Source of the DNA: Comamonas granuli NBRC 101663
Lineage (GTDB): Bacteria; Pseudomonadota; Gammaproteobacteria; Burkholderiales; Burkholderiaceae_C
Direction: 5' to 3'
Assembly: GCF_000739995.1 (NCBI RefSeq)
Contig: NZ_BBJX01000007.1
Span: forward strand, 124,001-188,000
Length of the DNA stretch: 64,000 nucleotides
Every line of letters begins with the position of its first letter. Position 1 is the stretch's first letter. The notes beneath the pieces are model-generated. The model worked only from the letters and a program-made list of their open reading frames with translations, did no database searches and was not told where the DNA came from. A program made the position numbers and the translations under genes. Of the stretch, positions 48,711 to 57,525 are shown in pieces.

Positions 48711-48729
48711 TGTTCTACCAAGCGGTATA
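48693..48729. promoter_or_regulatory. Inverted-repeat operator over the tetR start
   Basis: TATACCCATGGGTAG and CTACCAAGCGGTATA form 15-base arms with 12 matches around a 7-base spacer. The left arm includes the tetR ATG at 48701, and the whole lies between tetR and the divergent acyl-CoA synthetase, so binding here could block both. Confidence 0.7.
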
Positions 48730-48820
48730 TATTGGCAAGACGCTGGCCGGTGCCTGGCCCTATGGCAAACCCTGATGCGGCACCGAGAACCGGCGGTTTT
48801 TGACACTCTGGAGACACCCC

Positions 48821-50428
48821 ATGGCCCCCAACGCCACCCTGTTGCCCCTGCACGAACACCTGCGCCGCCACGCGCGCGCCACCCCGGACCGCACGGCCTA
48901 CCTCTGGTACGGCCGCGCCATCACCTGGGCCGAACTCGATGCCGCCAGCGACGCCTTCGCCGCGCGCCTGCAGGCCCTGGGCGTCAAGAAGGGCGAGCCG
49001 GTGGCGCTGTTCATGAACAACTGCCCGCAGTACCTCATGGCGCACTACGGCATCCAGAAGATCGGCGCCATCGTCTGCCCCTGCGGGCCGCTGAACAAGG
49101 AGCACGAGCTGCAGTACCAGCTCGATGACCTGAAGGCGCGCGTGATCGTCGCCGCCGACGTGCTGCTGCCCGTGGTGGAGCAGGTGCGCGCGCAGACGGC
49201 GCTGCAGCATGTGTTCGTGGTGCGCTACGCCGAACTGCTGCCCGATGGCGAGCCGAGCATCACCGTGCCGGCCGAACTGCTGGCCATGCGCGCCAGCGCG
49301 GCACCGGTGCCCGCGGGCTGCGAGGACTTCCTCGCCGCCGTGCGCGCGGGTGGCCAACCCGCGCCCGTGGAGTTGTCCATGGACGACGTGGCGCTCATGA
49401 CCTACACCTCGGGCACCACCGGGCTGCCCAAGGGTGCCATGCTGAGCTACGAGAACGCGCGCTTCAAGACGGCGGCCTCGGCCGACTGCAACGGCATGTC
49501 GGCCGGTGAGGTGCTGCTGGCCGTGGCGCCGCTGTACCACATCGCCGGCATGGTGATGGGCGTGAACCTGCCGGTCTACACCGGCGCCACCTGCGTGCTG
49601 CTCTACCGCTTCGACCCCCTGGGCGTGGCCCAGGCACTGGAGCGTCACCGCATCACCTGGTGGTACAGCATCGCGCCGATGAATGGCGCGCTCATGCAGG
49701 TGCCCGGCGCGCGCGAGATGGACTGGAGCGCGCTGCGCCGCAACCCGGTGACGAGCTTCGGCATCACCTTCACCGAGCAGTTGGCGCAGCAGTGGCGCCA
49801 GTTTGCGCCGAACTGCGTCTCGCACGAGGCGGCCTATGGCCTGAGCGAGACGCACACGGTGGACACCGCCATGCCGGTGGATGCCATACGCTGGGGCACG
49901 CAGGGCAAGCCCGTGCCGGGCAACCAGATCCGCATCGTCGACCCCGACACCGGCGCGCCGCTGCCAGCCGGCACGGTGGGCGAGATCACCATCCTCGGCC
50001 CCGGCAACTTCAAGGGCTACTGGAACAAGCCCGAGGCCACGGCCAAGACGCTGAAGAACGGCTGGGTGTTCACTGGCGACATGGGCCAAATCGACAAGGA
50101 CGGCTACCTCACCTTCATCGGCCGCTTCAAGGAAATGATCAAGGTCTCGGGCTACAGCGTGTTCCCCGAGGAGGTCGAAACCATCCTCATCAAGCACCCC
50201 GCCGTGGCCCAGGCCGCTGTCATTGGCGTGCCCGACGCCGAGAAGGGCGAGGTGGTGCGCGCCTTCATCGTCCAGAAGCCGGGGCAGGAGGTGGAGGCTG
50301 CCGCGCTCGTGGCCTGGTGCCGCGAGAACATGGCGCCCTACAAGGCGCCGCGCGAGGTGCGTTTCATCGCCCAGCTCCCCGCCACGGGTGCGGGCAAGGT
50401 GCTGCGGCGCATGTTGAAGGATGAGTGA
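48821..50428 (+). CDS. Acyl-CoA synthetase (AMP-forming)
   Basis: The 535-residue product is an AMP-forming ligase: P-loop YTSGTTGLPKGAM, APLYHIAGM, EAAYGLSETHT, GYWNKPEATAKTL, GWVFTGDMGQ, and the C-terminal GYSVFPEEVE and catalytic lysine near TGAGKVLRRM. It belongs to the FadD/CaiC-like acid-thiol ligases; the chain length or ring type of the substrate cannot be told. ATG at 48821 has GGAGA 7 bases before it. It faces the TetR gene across the operator and is followed, after two repeats, by an acyl-CoA carboxylase, so acid activation then carboxylation is likely. Confidence 0.88.
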   Translation: MAPNATLLPLHEHLRRHARATPDRTAYLWYGRAITWAELDAASDAFAARLQALGVKKGEPVALFMNNCPQYLMAHYGIQKIGAIVCPCGPLNKEHELQYQLDDLKARVIVAADVLLPVVEQVRAQTALQHVFVVRYAELLPDGEPSITVPAELLAMRASAAPVPAGCEDFLAAVRAGGQPAPVELSMDDVALMTYTSGTTGLPKGAMLSYENARFKTAASADCNGMSAGEVLLAVAPLYHIAGMVMGVNLPVYTGATCVLLYRFDPLGVAQALERHRITWWYSIAPMNGALMQVPGAREMDWSALRRNPVTSFGITFTEQLAQQWRQFAPNCVSHEAAYGLSETHTVDTAMPVDAIRWGTQGKPVPGNQIRIVDPDTGAPLPAGTVGEITILGPGNFKGYWNKPEATAKTLKNGWVFTGDMGQIDKDGYLTFIGRFKEMIKVSGYSVFPEEVETILIKHPAVAQAAVIGVPDAEKGEVVRAFIVQKPGQEVEAAALVAWCRENMAPYKAPREVRFIAQLPATGAGKVLRRMLKDE

Positions 50429-50570
50429 CACCCCCCTGTGGCGCTGCGCGCCTTCCCCCCGCTCTCGCAGCGCTGCGCGCTGCGGGCAGGGGGACGCAGC
50501 CAGCGCGGCGGGGCGGCCCTTGCGCGGCTGCCCTGGTTGGGGCCACGCCAGTTTCGCGTGCCGCGCCATG
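50429..50570. repeat. GC-rich repeat B after the acyl-CoA synthetase
   Basis: The stretch begins CACCCCCCTGTGGCGCTGCG, continues with CGCTCTCGCAGCGC and GGCAGGGGGACGCAGCC, and ends with GGCGGCCCTTGCGCGGC and GCCACGCCAGTTTCGCG. I recognise this as an intergenic element that is frequent in Acidovorax-like genomes. It carries no protein. Together with the next repeat it fills the 221 bases before the carboxylase. Confidence 0.65.
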
Positions 50571-50585
50571 AATCACTGAGATAAA

Positions 50586-50645
50586 TGAAAAATCGGCCTC
50601 CAGGGCTTATGTATCAAGCGCTGGCAGCTATTAAAACCGAAGCAA
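50586..50645 (-). repeat. Dispersed repeat A, copy before the carboxylase gene
   Basis: Reversed copy: on the minus strand GCTTCGGTTTTAATAGCTGC, CAGCGCTTGATAC, ATAAGCCCTGGAGGCCGATT. The palindromic core GCGCTT/AAGC is intact. It ends a few bases before the carboxylase ATG at 50650, so it forms the 5' leader of that gene. Confidence 0.9.
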
Positions 50646-50649
50646 AACC

Positions 50650-53600
50650 ATGAACACGCCGGTCTTTTCCAAAGTCCTGATCGCCAACCGTGGCGAGGTG
50701 GCGCTGCGCATCGTGCGCGCCTTGCACGACCTGGGTATTCCCAGCGTCGCTGTGTATGCCGACGACGATGCCGGTGCGCCCCATGTGCAGGCGGCCACCG
50801 AGGCCGTCGCGCTCGGCGCCACGGGCCCAGCGGCCTACCTCGACGGTGCGCGGATCGTCGCTCTGGCGCGCGAGCGCGGCGTGGAAGCCGTGCACCCCGG
50901 CTACGGCTTTCTGAGCGAGCGCGCCGACTTCGCCCAGGCCTGCGAGGCTGCGGGCCTGCGCTTCATCGGCCCCACGCCCGCGCAGCTCACGCTGTTCGGC
51001 GACAAGGCCCAGGCGCGCGCGCTGGCCGCGCGCTGCGGGGTGCCGCTGATGCCGGGCACGCAGCACGAGGTCACGCTCGAAGAGGCGCAGGCCTTCTGGC
51101 ACGCGCAGCAGGCGGGCGGGGCGGGGGCGGGCATCGTCATCAAGGCCATTGGCGGCGGTGGTGGGCGCGGCATGCGCGCCGTGCAGTCGGCGGCCGAGCT
51201 GCCCGCAGCCTACGAGACCTGCCGGCGCGAGGCGCAGGCGGCCTTCGGCGTGGCGGGCGTGTACGTCGAGCGGCTGATGGTGAACGCGCGCCACATCGAG
51301 GTGCAGGTGCTGGGCGATGGCGCCGAGGTGATTGCCCTGGGCGAGCGCGAATGCACGTTGCAGCGGCGCTTCCAGAAGTTGGTGGAGATCGCGCCCAGCC
51401 CGTCGCTGCCCGAGGCCCTGCGCCAACGCATCATCCAGGACGCCCTGGCCATGGCGCGCGAGGTGCGCTACGAGGGCCTGGGCACCTTCGAGTTTCTCGT
51501 GGACCTGGCGTCCAGCGACCTGCCCTACGTCTTCATCGAATGCAACCCGCGCCTGCAGGTCGAGCACACCATCACCGAGGAGGTGACGGGCGTGGACCTG
51601 GTGCAGGCGCAGGTGCGCCTGGCCGCGGGCCGCCGCCTGGGCGACCTGGGCCTGGACCCGGCGCAGCCGCCGCGCGCGCTGGGCCATGCCATCCAGTGGC
51701 GCATCAACGCCGAAACGCTCGATGCCCAGGGCCAGGCCCAGCCGGGCAGCGGCACCATCGCGCGGCTGGCGCTGCCCACGGGGCCGGGCGTGCGCGTGGA
51801 CACGCATGCGGTCGCGGGCCGTGCGCCCTCGCCGCACTACGACACGCTGCTGGCCAAGCTGATCGTGTCCACGCGCGGCGGCAGCTTCGCCGACGTGCTG
51901 CGCCGCTCGCAGCGCGCGCTGGCCGAATGCCGCATCGACGGCCTGGCGACCAATGTGTCTCTGCTGCAGGCCCTGGCCCAGCGGCCCGAGATGGAGCACC
52001 AGCAGGTGCACACGCGCTGGGTGGAAGAGGTGTTGCCCGCGCTGCTCGAAGCTTCCAAAACCATAGCTGCTGGCGCTTATTTGGAGAGCGCTGGTGGCCA
52101 AAATCATTCAAAGAATGCGTCCGAACCGGAGGATGTTGACCCGCACGCCGTCCGAGCCCCCATGCCCGCGCGCCTGGTGCAGTACGCCGTGGCCGAGGGC
52201 GCCGTGGTGGCGGCGGGCGCCGAGCTGGCCGTGCTCGAAGCCATGAAGATGGAGCATGTGCTGCTCGCGCCGCACGCGGGCCGGGTGCGCGGCCTGGCCG
52301 CCGCGCCGGGCGCCTACGTGGCGCAGGGCCAGCCGCTGCTGGTGCTGGACCCGGTGCAGGACGCCGCGCTGGAGGCCACCGGCCCCGATGCGGCGCAGGA
52401 CCCGGACCAGATCCGCCCCGACCTGCAGCGCGTCATCGACCGCCACGCCTTCACGCTTGACGCCCAACGCTCGGCCGCCGTGGCCAAGCGCCACGCGCAG
52501 GGCCAGCGCACGGCGCGCGAGAACATCGCCGACCTGTGCGACGCTGGCTCCTTCATCGAATACGGCCAGCTCGCCGTGGCCGCGCAGGCGCGCCGCCGCA
52601 GCATGGACGACCTCATCGCCAACACCCCGGCCGACGGCATGGTGACGGGCATTGGCGCCGTCAACGGCGCGCAGTGCGGCGAGGAGAAGGCGCGCACCGT
52701 GGTCATGGCCTACGACGCCACCGTGCTCGCGGGCACCCAGGGCGCGCGCAACCACGCCAAGACCGACCGCATGCTGGGCATTGCGCTCGACCAGCAGCTG
52801 CCCGTGGTGCTGTTCGCCGAGGGCGGCGGCGGGCGCCCGGGCGACACCGATATTCCCGTGGTCGCGGGCCTGCATGTGCACACCTTCGCCAGCCACGCCG
52901 CGCTGTCGGGCCAGGTGCCCGTGGTGGGCATCGCGGCAGGCCGCTGCTTCGCCGGCAACGCGGCGCTGCTGGGCTGCTGCGACGCCATCATCGCCACGCG
53001 CGCCAGCAACATCGGCATGGGCGGCCCGGCCATGATCGAGGGCGGCGGCCTGGGCGTGTTCAAGCCCGAGCAGATCGGCCCCAGCCATGTGCAGCACGCC
53101 AATGGCGTGATCGACGTGCTCGTCGACAACGAGCAAGAGGCCGTGCAGGCCGCGCGCCACTACCTGTCGTTCTTCCAGGGCCGCGTGCAGGGCTGGAGCG
53201 CGCCCGACCAGCGCTTGCTGCGCTCCGTGGTGCCCGAGAACCGCCTGCGCGTGTACGACACGCGCGCCGCCATGGCGGGCTTGGTGGACGAAGGCAGCCT
53301 GCTGATGCTGCGCACCGGCTTTGGCGCCGGCATCCACACGGCGCTGGCACGCATCGAGGGCCGGCCCGTGGGCTTGATCGCCAACAACCCGCTGCACCTG
53401 GGCGGCGCCATCGACGCGCCCGCCGCCGACAAGGCCGCGCGCTTCATGCAGCTGTGCAACGCGCACGGCCTGCCGCTCGTGAGCCTGGTGGACACGCCCG
53501 GCTTCATGGTCGGCCCCGAGGTCGAGCAGACGGCGCAGGTGCGCCATGTGAGCCGCCTGTTCGTCACCGCCGCGCACCTGCGCGTGCCGTTCTTCAGCGT

Positions 53601-53955
53601 GGTGCTGCGCAAGGGCTACGGCCTGGGCGCCATGGGCATGGCGGCCGGGGGCTTCCATGCGCCGGTGTTCACCATCGCCTGGCCCACGGGCGAGTTCGGC
53701 GCCATGGGGCTGGAGGGCGCGGTGCGCCTGGGCTTCCGCAAGGAGCTCGAAGCCCTGCCCGAAGGCCCCGAGCGCGACGCGCTGTTCCAGAAGCTCGTGG
53801 CCAAGCAGTATTCCAATGGCGAGGCCATGCACATGGCCGCCACGCTGGAGATCGACGCCGTCATCGACCCGGCGGACACACGCGCCTGGCTGGCGCGTGG
53901 CCTGGCCTCGGCGCGCGTGGGAGCATTGGGGCCGCGCTTCATCGACACCTGGTGA
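50650..53955 (+). CDS. Single-chain biotin-dependent acyl-CoA carboxylase (BC-BCCP-CT)
   Basis: One 1101-residue polypeptide holds a complete carboxylase. Residues 1-455 form the biotin carboxylase (KVLIANRGEVALRI, HPGYGFLSE, IKAIGGGGGRGMR, ECNPRLQVEHTITEE). The biotinyl domain follows with the biotin lysine in EAMKMEH (Lys533). Residues 590-1101 are a carboxyltransferase with both halves (ARENIADLCDAGSFIEYG, GGGGRPGDTDIP, FAGNAALLG, DTPGFMVGPEVEQ, GYGLGAMGM). This fits the long single-chain acyl-CoA carboxylases described in mycobacteria and proteobacteria. Residues 467-488 in the linker between BC and the biotinyl domain are encoded by a repeat A copy. The neighbouring acyl-CoA synthetase suggests it works on the product of that enzyme. 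Confidence 0.9.
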   Translation: MNTPVFSKVLIANRGEVALRIVRALHDLGIPSVAVYADDDAGAPHVQAATEAVALGATGPAAYLDGARIVALARERGVEAVHPGYGFLSERADFAQACEAAGLRFIGPTPAQLTLFGDKAQARALAARCGVPLMPGTQHEVTLEEAQAFWHAQQAGGAGAGIVIKAIGGGGGRGMRAVQSAAELPAAYETCRREAQAAFGVAGVYVERLMVNARHIEVQVLGDGAEVIALGERECTLQRRFQKLVEIAPSPSLPEALRQRIIQDALAMAREVRYEGLGTFEFLVDLASSDLPYVFIECNPRLQVEHTITEEVTGVDLVQAQVRLAAGRRLGDLGLDPAQPPRALGHAIQWRINAETLDAQGQAQPGSGTIARLALPTGPGVRVDTHAVAGRAPSPHYDTLLAKLIVSTRGGSFADVLRRSQRALAECRIDGLATNVSLLQALAQRPEMEHQQVHTRWVEEVLPALLEASKTIAAGAYLESAGGQNHSKNASEPEDVDPHAVRAPMPARLVQYAVAEGAVVAAGAELAVLEAMKMEHVLLAPHAGRVRGLAAAPGAYVAQGQPLLVLDPVQDAALEATGPDAAQDPDQIRPDLQRVIDRHAFTLDAQRSAAVAKRHAQGQRTARENIADLCDAGSFIEYGQLAVAAQARRRSMDDLIANTPADGMVTGIGAVNGAQCGEEKARTVVMAYDATVLAGTQGARNHAKTDRMLGIALDQQLPVVLFAEGGGGRPGDTDIPVVAGLHVHTFASHAALSGQVPVVGIAAGRCFAGNAALLGCCDAIIATRASNIGMGGPAMIEGGGLGVFKPEQIGPSHVQHANGVIDVLVDNEQEAVQAARHYLSFFQGRVQGWSAPDQRLLRSVVPENRLRVYDTRAAMAGLVDEGSLLMLRTGFGAGIHTALARIEGRPVGLIANNPLHLGGAIDAPAADKAARFMQLCNAHGLPLVSLVDTPGFMVGPEVEQTAQVRHVSRLFVTAAHLRVPFFSVVLRKGYGLGAMGMAAGGFHAPVFTIAWPTGEFGAMGLEGAVRLGFRKELEALPEGPERDALFQKLVAKQYSNGEAMHMAATLEIDAVIDPADTRAWLARGLASARVGALGPRFIDTW
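52050..52115 (+). repeat. Dispersed repeat A, copy inside the carboxylase linker
   Basis: Forward copy: CTTCCAAAACCATAGCTGCT, GGCGCTTATTTGGAGAGCGC, TGGTGGCCAAAATCATTCAA. It is read as KTIAAGAYLESAGGQNHSK, an unstructured join between two rigid domains. Confidence 0.9.
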
Positions 53956-54084
53956 GAAGGCCCGCCCGCCCGTGGGGCGGTGTCCTTCAGGGCCGGTGGC
54001 CCGTGCTAAGCTGAAACGCTTTGATGCCGCGCCGGGCCATCCGCCGGGCGTGGTCCTTCGCTTTCCCACCCACGGAGTACCCCC

Positions 54085-55215
54085 ATGCCCGGCCTTCTGC
54101 CCGACATCGATCCCGACGGCTTGCTCGAATTCTCGGTGGTCTACACCGACCGCGCGCTCAACCACATGTCCAAGCGCTTCACTGGCGTCATGCAGGACAT
54201 CCTGGCCACGCTCAAGGAGGTCTACCACGCCCACACCGCCGTGCTCGTGCCCGGCAGCGGCACCTTCGGCATGGAGGCCGTGGCGCGCCAGTTTGCCAAC
54301 AAGCAGAAAGTGCTGATCGTGCGCAATGGCTGGTTCAGCTTCCGCTGGAGCCAGATTTTTGATGCCGACACCGGCCTGGGCGGCGGCGCCGTGGTCTGCA
54401 AGGCGCGCAAGCAGGGCGAAGGCCCGCAGGCGCCCTGGGCACCGTGCCCGGCCGAGGAAGTGGCGGCCACCATCCGCGCCGAGCAGCCCAAGGTGGTGTT
54501 CGCGCCGCATGTGGAGACGGCCAGCGGCATCATCCTCTCCGACGACTACATCCGCACCGTGAGCGCCGCCGCGCACGAGGTGGGCGCGCTGTTCGTGCTC
54601 GACTGCATCGCCTCCGGTGCCATGTGGGTGGACATGCAGGCCACCGGCGTGGACGTGCTCATAAGTGCGCCGCAAAAGGGCTGGAGCGGCTCGCCCTGCT
54701 GCGCCATGGTGATGCTGAGCGAGCGTGCGCGCCAGGCCATCGACGGCACGACGAGCAGCAGCTTCGCCTGCGACCTGAAGAAGTGGATGCAGATCGCCGA
54801 AGGCTACGAAAAAGGCCAGCACGCCTACCACACCACCATGCCCACCGACGCGCTGGTGCGCCTGCGCGACGTGATGCAGGAGACGCGCGAATACGGCTTT
54901 GCCAAGGTGCGCCAGGAACAGATCGAACTGGGCGCCCAGGTGCGCGCGCTGCTGGAGAGCAAGGGCTTCCCCAGCGTGGCCGCCGAAGGCTGGAAGGCGC
55001 CCGGCGTGGTGGTCAGCTACACCACGGACCCCGGGATCCAGAACGCCAGCAAGTTCGCCGCCGTGGGCCTGCAGACCGCCTCGGGCGTGCCGCTGCAGTG
55101 CGACGAGGGGCCGGACTTCAAGAGCTTCCGCATCGGCCTGTTCGGCCTGGAGAAGTGGCACAACGTGGAGCGCACGGTGGGCCACCTGCGCAAGGCATTG
55201 GATCAAATCGCCTGA
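54085..55215 (+). CDS. Class V aminotransferase (alanine/serine-glyoxylate type)
   Basis: The 376-residue PLP enzyme resembles alanine-glyoxylate and serine-glyoxylate aminotransferases: VYTDRALNHMSKRF, VLVPGSGTFGMEAVARQF, HVETASGIIL, FVLDCIASGA and the PLP lysine in ISAPQKGWSGSP. Such enzymes pass an amino group between glyoxylate and an amino acid. ATG at 54085 is preceded by GGAG at 10 bases. It lies 129 bases after the carboxylase and 11 bases before ogt. glcD at the window end would supply glyoxylate, if the activity is as guessed. Confidence 0.82.
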   Translation: MPGLLPDIDPDGLLEFSVVYTDRALNHMSKRFTGVMQDILATLKEVYHAHTAVLVPGSGTFGMEAVARQFANKQKVLIVRNGWFSFRWSQIFDADTGLGGGAVVCKARKQGEGPQAPWAPCPAEEVAATIRAEQPKVVFAPHVETASGIILSDDYIRTVSAAAHEVGALFVLDCIASGAMWVDMQATGVDVLISAPQKGWSGSPCCAMVMLSERARQAIDGTTSSSFACDLKKWMQIAEGYEKGQHAYHTTMPTDALVRLRDVMQETREYGFAKVRQEQIELGAQVRALLESKGFPSVAAEGWKAPGVVVSYTTDPGIQNASKFAAVGLQTASGVPLQCDEGPDFKSFRIGLFGLEKWHNVERTVGHLRKALDQIA

Positions 55216-55226
55216 CCACCCGGCCA

Positions 55227-55763
55227 ATGGCCTTGCTCTCGCGCCAGCTCTCCTCCCCCTTGGGCGAGATGCTGGCCGTGGCCTCGTCCCAGGGCCTGTG
55301 CCTGCTCGAATTCGTGGGCCAGGACGGCGTGGAGCGCGAGCTGGCCCAGGTCGAGGCCGCGCGCGGCGGCCCGGCGCAGCCGGGTGACAGCGCGGTACTG
55401 GCGCAGACGGTGCACGAACTGGCGGAATATTTCGCCGGGCAACGCCAGCGTTTTGGCGTGCCGCTGGACCTGGTGGGCACACCCTTCCAACGCAGCGCCT
55501 GGCAGGCCCTGTTAGAGATCCCCTTCGGGCAGACGCGCAGCTACGCCCAGCAGGCCCGCGCCATCGCCCGCCCCAGCGCCACGCGCGCCGTGGCTGCAGC
55601 CAATGGGCAGAACAAGGTCTCCATCATCGTGCCCTGCCACCGCGTGATCGGCAGCGACGGCAGCCTCACCGGTTTTGGCGGCGGCCTGCCGCGCAAGCGG
55701 GCGCTGCTGGCGCTGGAGGGTGGTGCCGCCCAGCGCGATTGGGTGGCTGAAGGTTCTGAGTGA
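55227..55763 (+). CDS. ogt: Methylated-DNA-protein-cysteine methyltransferase
   Basis: Ogt removes alkyl groups from O6-alkylguanine by moving them to its own cysteine. The 178-residue product has the N-terminal ribonuclease-like half (SSPLGEMLAVASSQGL), TPFQRSAWQALLEIPFG and the active site IIVPCHRVIGSDGSLTGFGGGL, in which the cysteine of PCHRV is the acceptor. It begins 11 bases after the aminotransferase, so both share a transcript. Its TGA is the first triplet of a repeat A copy. Confidence 0.94.
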   Translation: MALLSRQLSSPLGEMLAVASSQGLCLLEFVGQDGVERELAQVEAARGGPAQPGDSAVLAQTVHELAEYFAGQRQRFGVPLDLVGTPFQRSAWQALLEIPFGQTRSYAQQARAIARPSATRAVAAANGQNKVSIIVPCHRVIGSDGSLTGFGGGLPRKRALLALEGGAAQRDWVAEGSE

Positions 55764-55820
55764 AATGGGGCTCCAGCACCCATCGAATAAGCGCTACAAG
55801 CTATCAAAATAATAGCAATT
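55761..55820 (-). repeat. Dispersed repeat A, copy at the end of ogt
   Basis: Reversed copy; on the minus strand AATTGCTATTATTTTGATAG, CTTGTAGCGCTTATTCG, GGTGCTGGAGCCCCATTTC. The ogt stop TGA lies at its far end. It separates ogt from the convergent ThDP enzyme gene. Confidence 0.9.
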
Positions 55821-55833
55821 GTGTTGGGGCGCT

Positions 55834-57525
55834 TCAGCCGCCCCGTATCTGGCTCAACGACCGGCTGGGCGTGATGGCCTCGGGGTCGATCAGGCAGTGC
55901 AGCAGCACGGGCAGGCGTGTGGCCTGGGCCTGCGCACGCAGGCGGGCCAGCGCCGGGGCGAAGTCCTCCGTGCGTTCCACGCGCGCGCCGTGGCCGCCGA
56001 AGGCCTGGGCGTAGGCCGCGAAATCGGGGTTCTGCAAGGCCGTGCCGCTGACGCGGTGCGGGTACTCGCGCTCCTGGTGCATGCGGATGGTGCCGTACAT
56101 GCCGTTGTCCAGCAGCACCACGATGAGGGGCAGACGGTACTGCACGGCGGTGGCGAATTCCTGGCCGTGCATGAGGAAGTCGCCGTCGCCCGCGAACACC
56201 ACCACCGTGCGCTCGGGCCACAGGCGCTGCGCGCCCACACCAGCCGGCAGGCCGTAACCCATGCTGCCGCTGGTGGGCGCGAGCTGTGTGCCGAACTGGC
56301 GGAACGGCCAGAAGCGGTGCACCCAGGTGGCGAAGTTGCCCGCGCCGTTGCAGAAGATGGCATCGGGCGGCAGCACTTCGCGCAGGTGCTGCATCACCGC
56401 GCCCATCTGCAGCTCGCCCGGAATGCGGATCGGCGCCGGATCGCTCCAGGCCTGGTAGGCGGTATGCGCTTCGTGCACGGCCTGCTGGCGCTCGGCACGG
56501 GGCGCTTGCGCCGCCGTGCTGGGCAGGGCGGCGCAGAAGGCCGTGGGCGGGGCGTTGACGGCCAGGTCGGCCTGGTAGACGCGGCCCAGTTCGTCCGGGT
56601 CGGGGTGCACATGCACCAGCGGGATCTGCGGCGTGGGAATGTCGAGCAGGGTGTAGCTCTGCGAGGGCACTTCCGACAGGCGACCGCCGACGAGCAGCAG
56701 CAGGTCCGCCGCGCGGATGCGCGCCAGCAGGGCAGGGTTCACGCCCAGGCCCAGGTCGCCCGCGTAGCAGGGGTGCTGGTGGTCGAATAGCATCTGGCGC
56801 CGGAACGAGCAGGCCACGGGCAGGGCGTGGGCGGCGGCGAAGTCCTGAAAGCGCGCCACGGCCTCGGCGTTCCAGCGGCTGCCGCCAACGATGGCCACCG
56901 GGTTGCGTGCTTGGCGCAGCAGTGCCAGCACGCGTTCCATCTGCGCCGGCGCTGGCGCGGCCTCGATGGGCTGGAGCGTGCGCGCGTCGGGCACTTGGGC
57001 GCGCTCGGTCAGCATGTCCTCGGGCAGGGCCACCACCACCGGGCCGGGGCGCCCGCTGCAGGCCACGCTGAAGGCGCGTGCCACGATCTCGGGCAGGCGG
57101 CGAGCGTCGTCCACCTCGGTGGCCCACTTGGCGAGCGGGCCGAAGGCGGCGCGGTAGTCCACCTCCTGGAAGGCCTCGCGCCCGCGCGCGCCGCGCTCGA
57201 TCTGGCCGACGAACAGCACCATGGGCGTCGAGTCTTGCATGGCGATGTGCACGCCCGCCGCTGCGTTGGTGGCGCCGGGGCCGCGCGTGACGAAGCACAC
57301 GCCGGGCCGCCCGGTGAGCTTGCCGTGCGCCTCGGCCATCATGGCTGCGCCGCCTTCCTGGCGGCACACCGTCAGTTCGATGGGCGCGTCGTGCAATGCG
57401 TCGAGCACGGCGAGGTAGCTCTCGCCGGGCACGCAGAAGATGTGCTGCACGCCGTGCAGCACGAGCTGGTCGACCAGGATCTGGCCGCCGGTGCGCAGCA
57501 GGGTGGGGGTGGTTTCAGATGACAT
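55834..57525 (-). CDS. Thiamine-diphosphate enzyme, acetolactate-synthase-like
   Basis: The 563-residue product has the three-domain layout of ThDP-dependent acetolactate synthase relatives: the catalytic glutamate in TVCRQEGGAAMMAE (about residue 57), RGPGATNAAAGVHIA, a middle FAD/ADP-like domain (RNPVAIVGGSRWNAEAV) and the ThDP site FAGDGDFLMHGQEF ... LLDNGMYG (the usual NN is DN). It could be a 2-oxo acid decarboxylase or a carboligase. It is the last gene of a minus-strand set that starts with an aldehyde dehydrogenase and an amino-acid-oxidase-like protein; its start overlaps the oxidase gene by 11 bases. Decarboxylation of the oxidase's 2-oxo acid product is a sensible guess, not shown. 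Confidence 0.85.
   Translation of the reverse strand: MSSETTPTLLRTGGQILVDQLVLHGVQHIFCVPGESYLAVLDALHDAPIELTVCRQEGGAAMMAEAHGKLTGRPGVCFVTRGPGATNAAAGVHIAMQDSTPMVLFVGQIERGARGREAFQEVDYRAAFGPLAKWATEVDDARRLPEIVARAFSVACSGRPGPVVVALPEDMLTERAQVPDARTLQPIEAAPAPAQMERVLALLRQARNPVAIVGGSRWNAEAVARFQDFAAAHALPVACSFRRQMLFDHQHPCYAGDLGLGVNPALLARIRAADLLLLVGGRLSEVPSQSYTLLDIPTPQIPLVHVHPDPDELGRVYQADLAVNAPPTAFCAALPSTAAQAPRAERQQAVHEAHTAYQAWSDPAPIRIPGELQMGAVMQHLREVLPPDAIFCNGAGNFATWVHRFWPFRQFGTQLAPTSGSMGYGLPAGVGAQRLWPERTVVVFAGDGDFLMHGQEFATAVQYRLPLIVVLLDNGMYGTIRMHQEREYPHRVSGTALQNPDFAAYAQAFGGHGARVERTEDFAPALARLRAQAQATRLPVLLHCLIDPEAITPSRSLSQIRGG

Noticed and set aside
52108-55482. A 1124-codon open frame opposite the carboxylase and aminotransferase
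   Set aside because: It runs through three genuine genes and two intergenic gaps and shows no recognisable domain.
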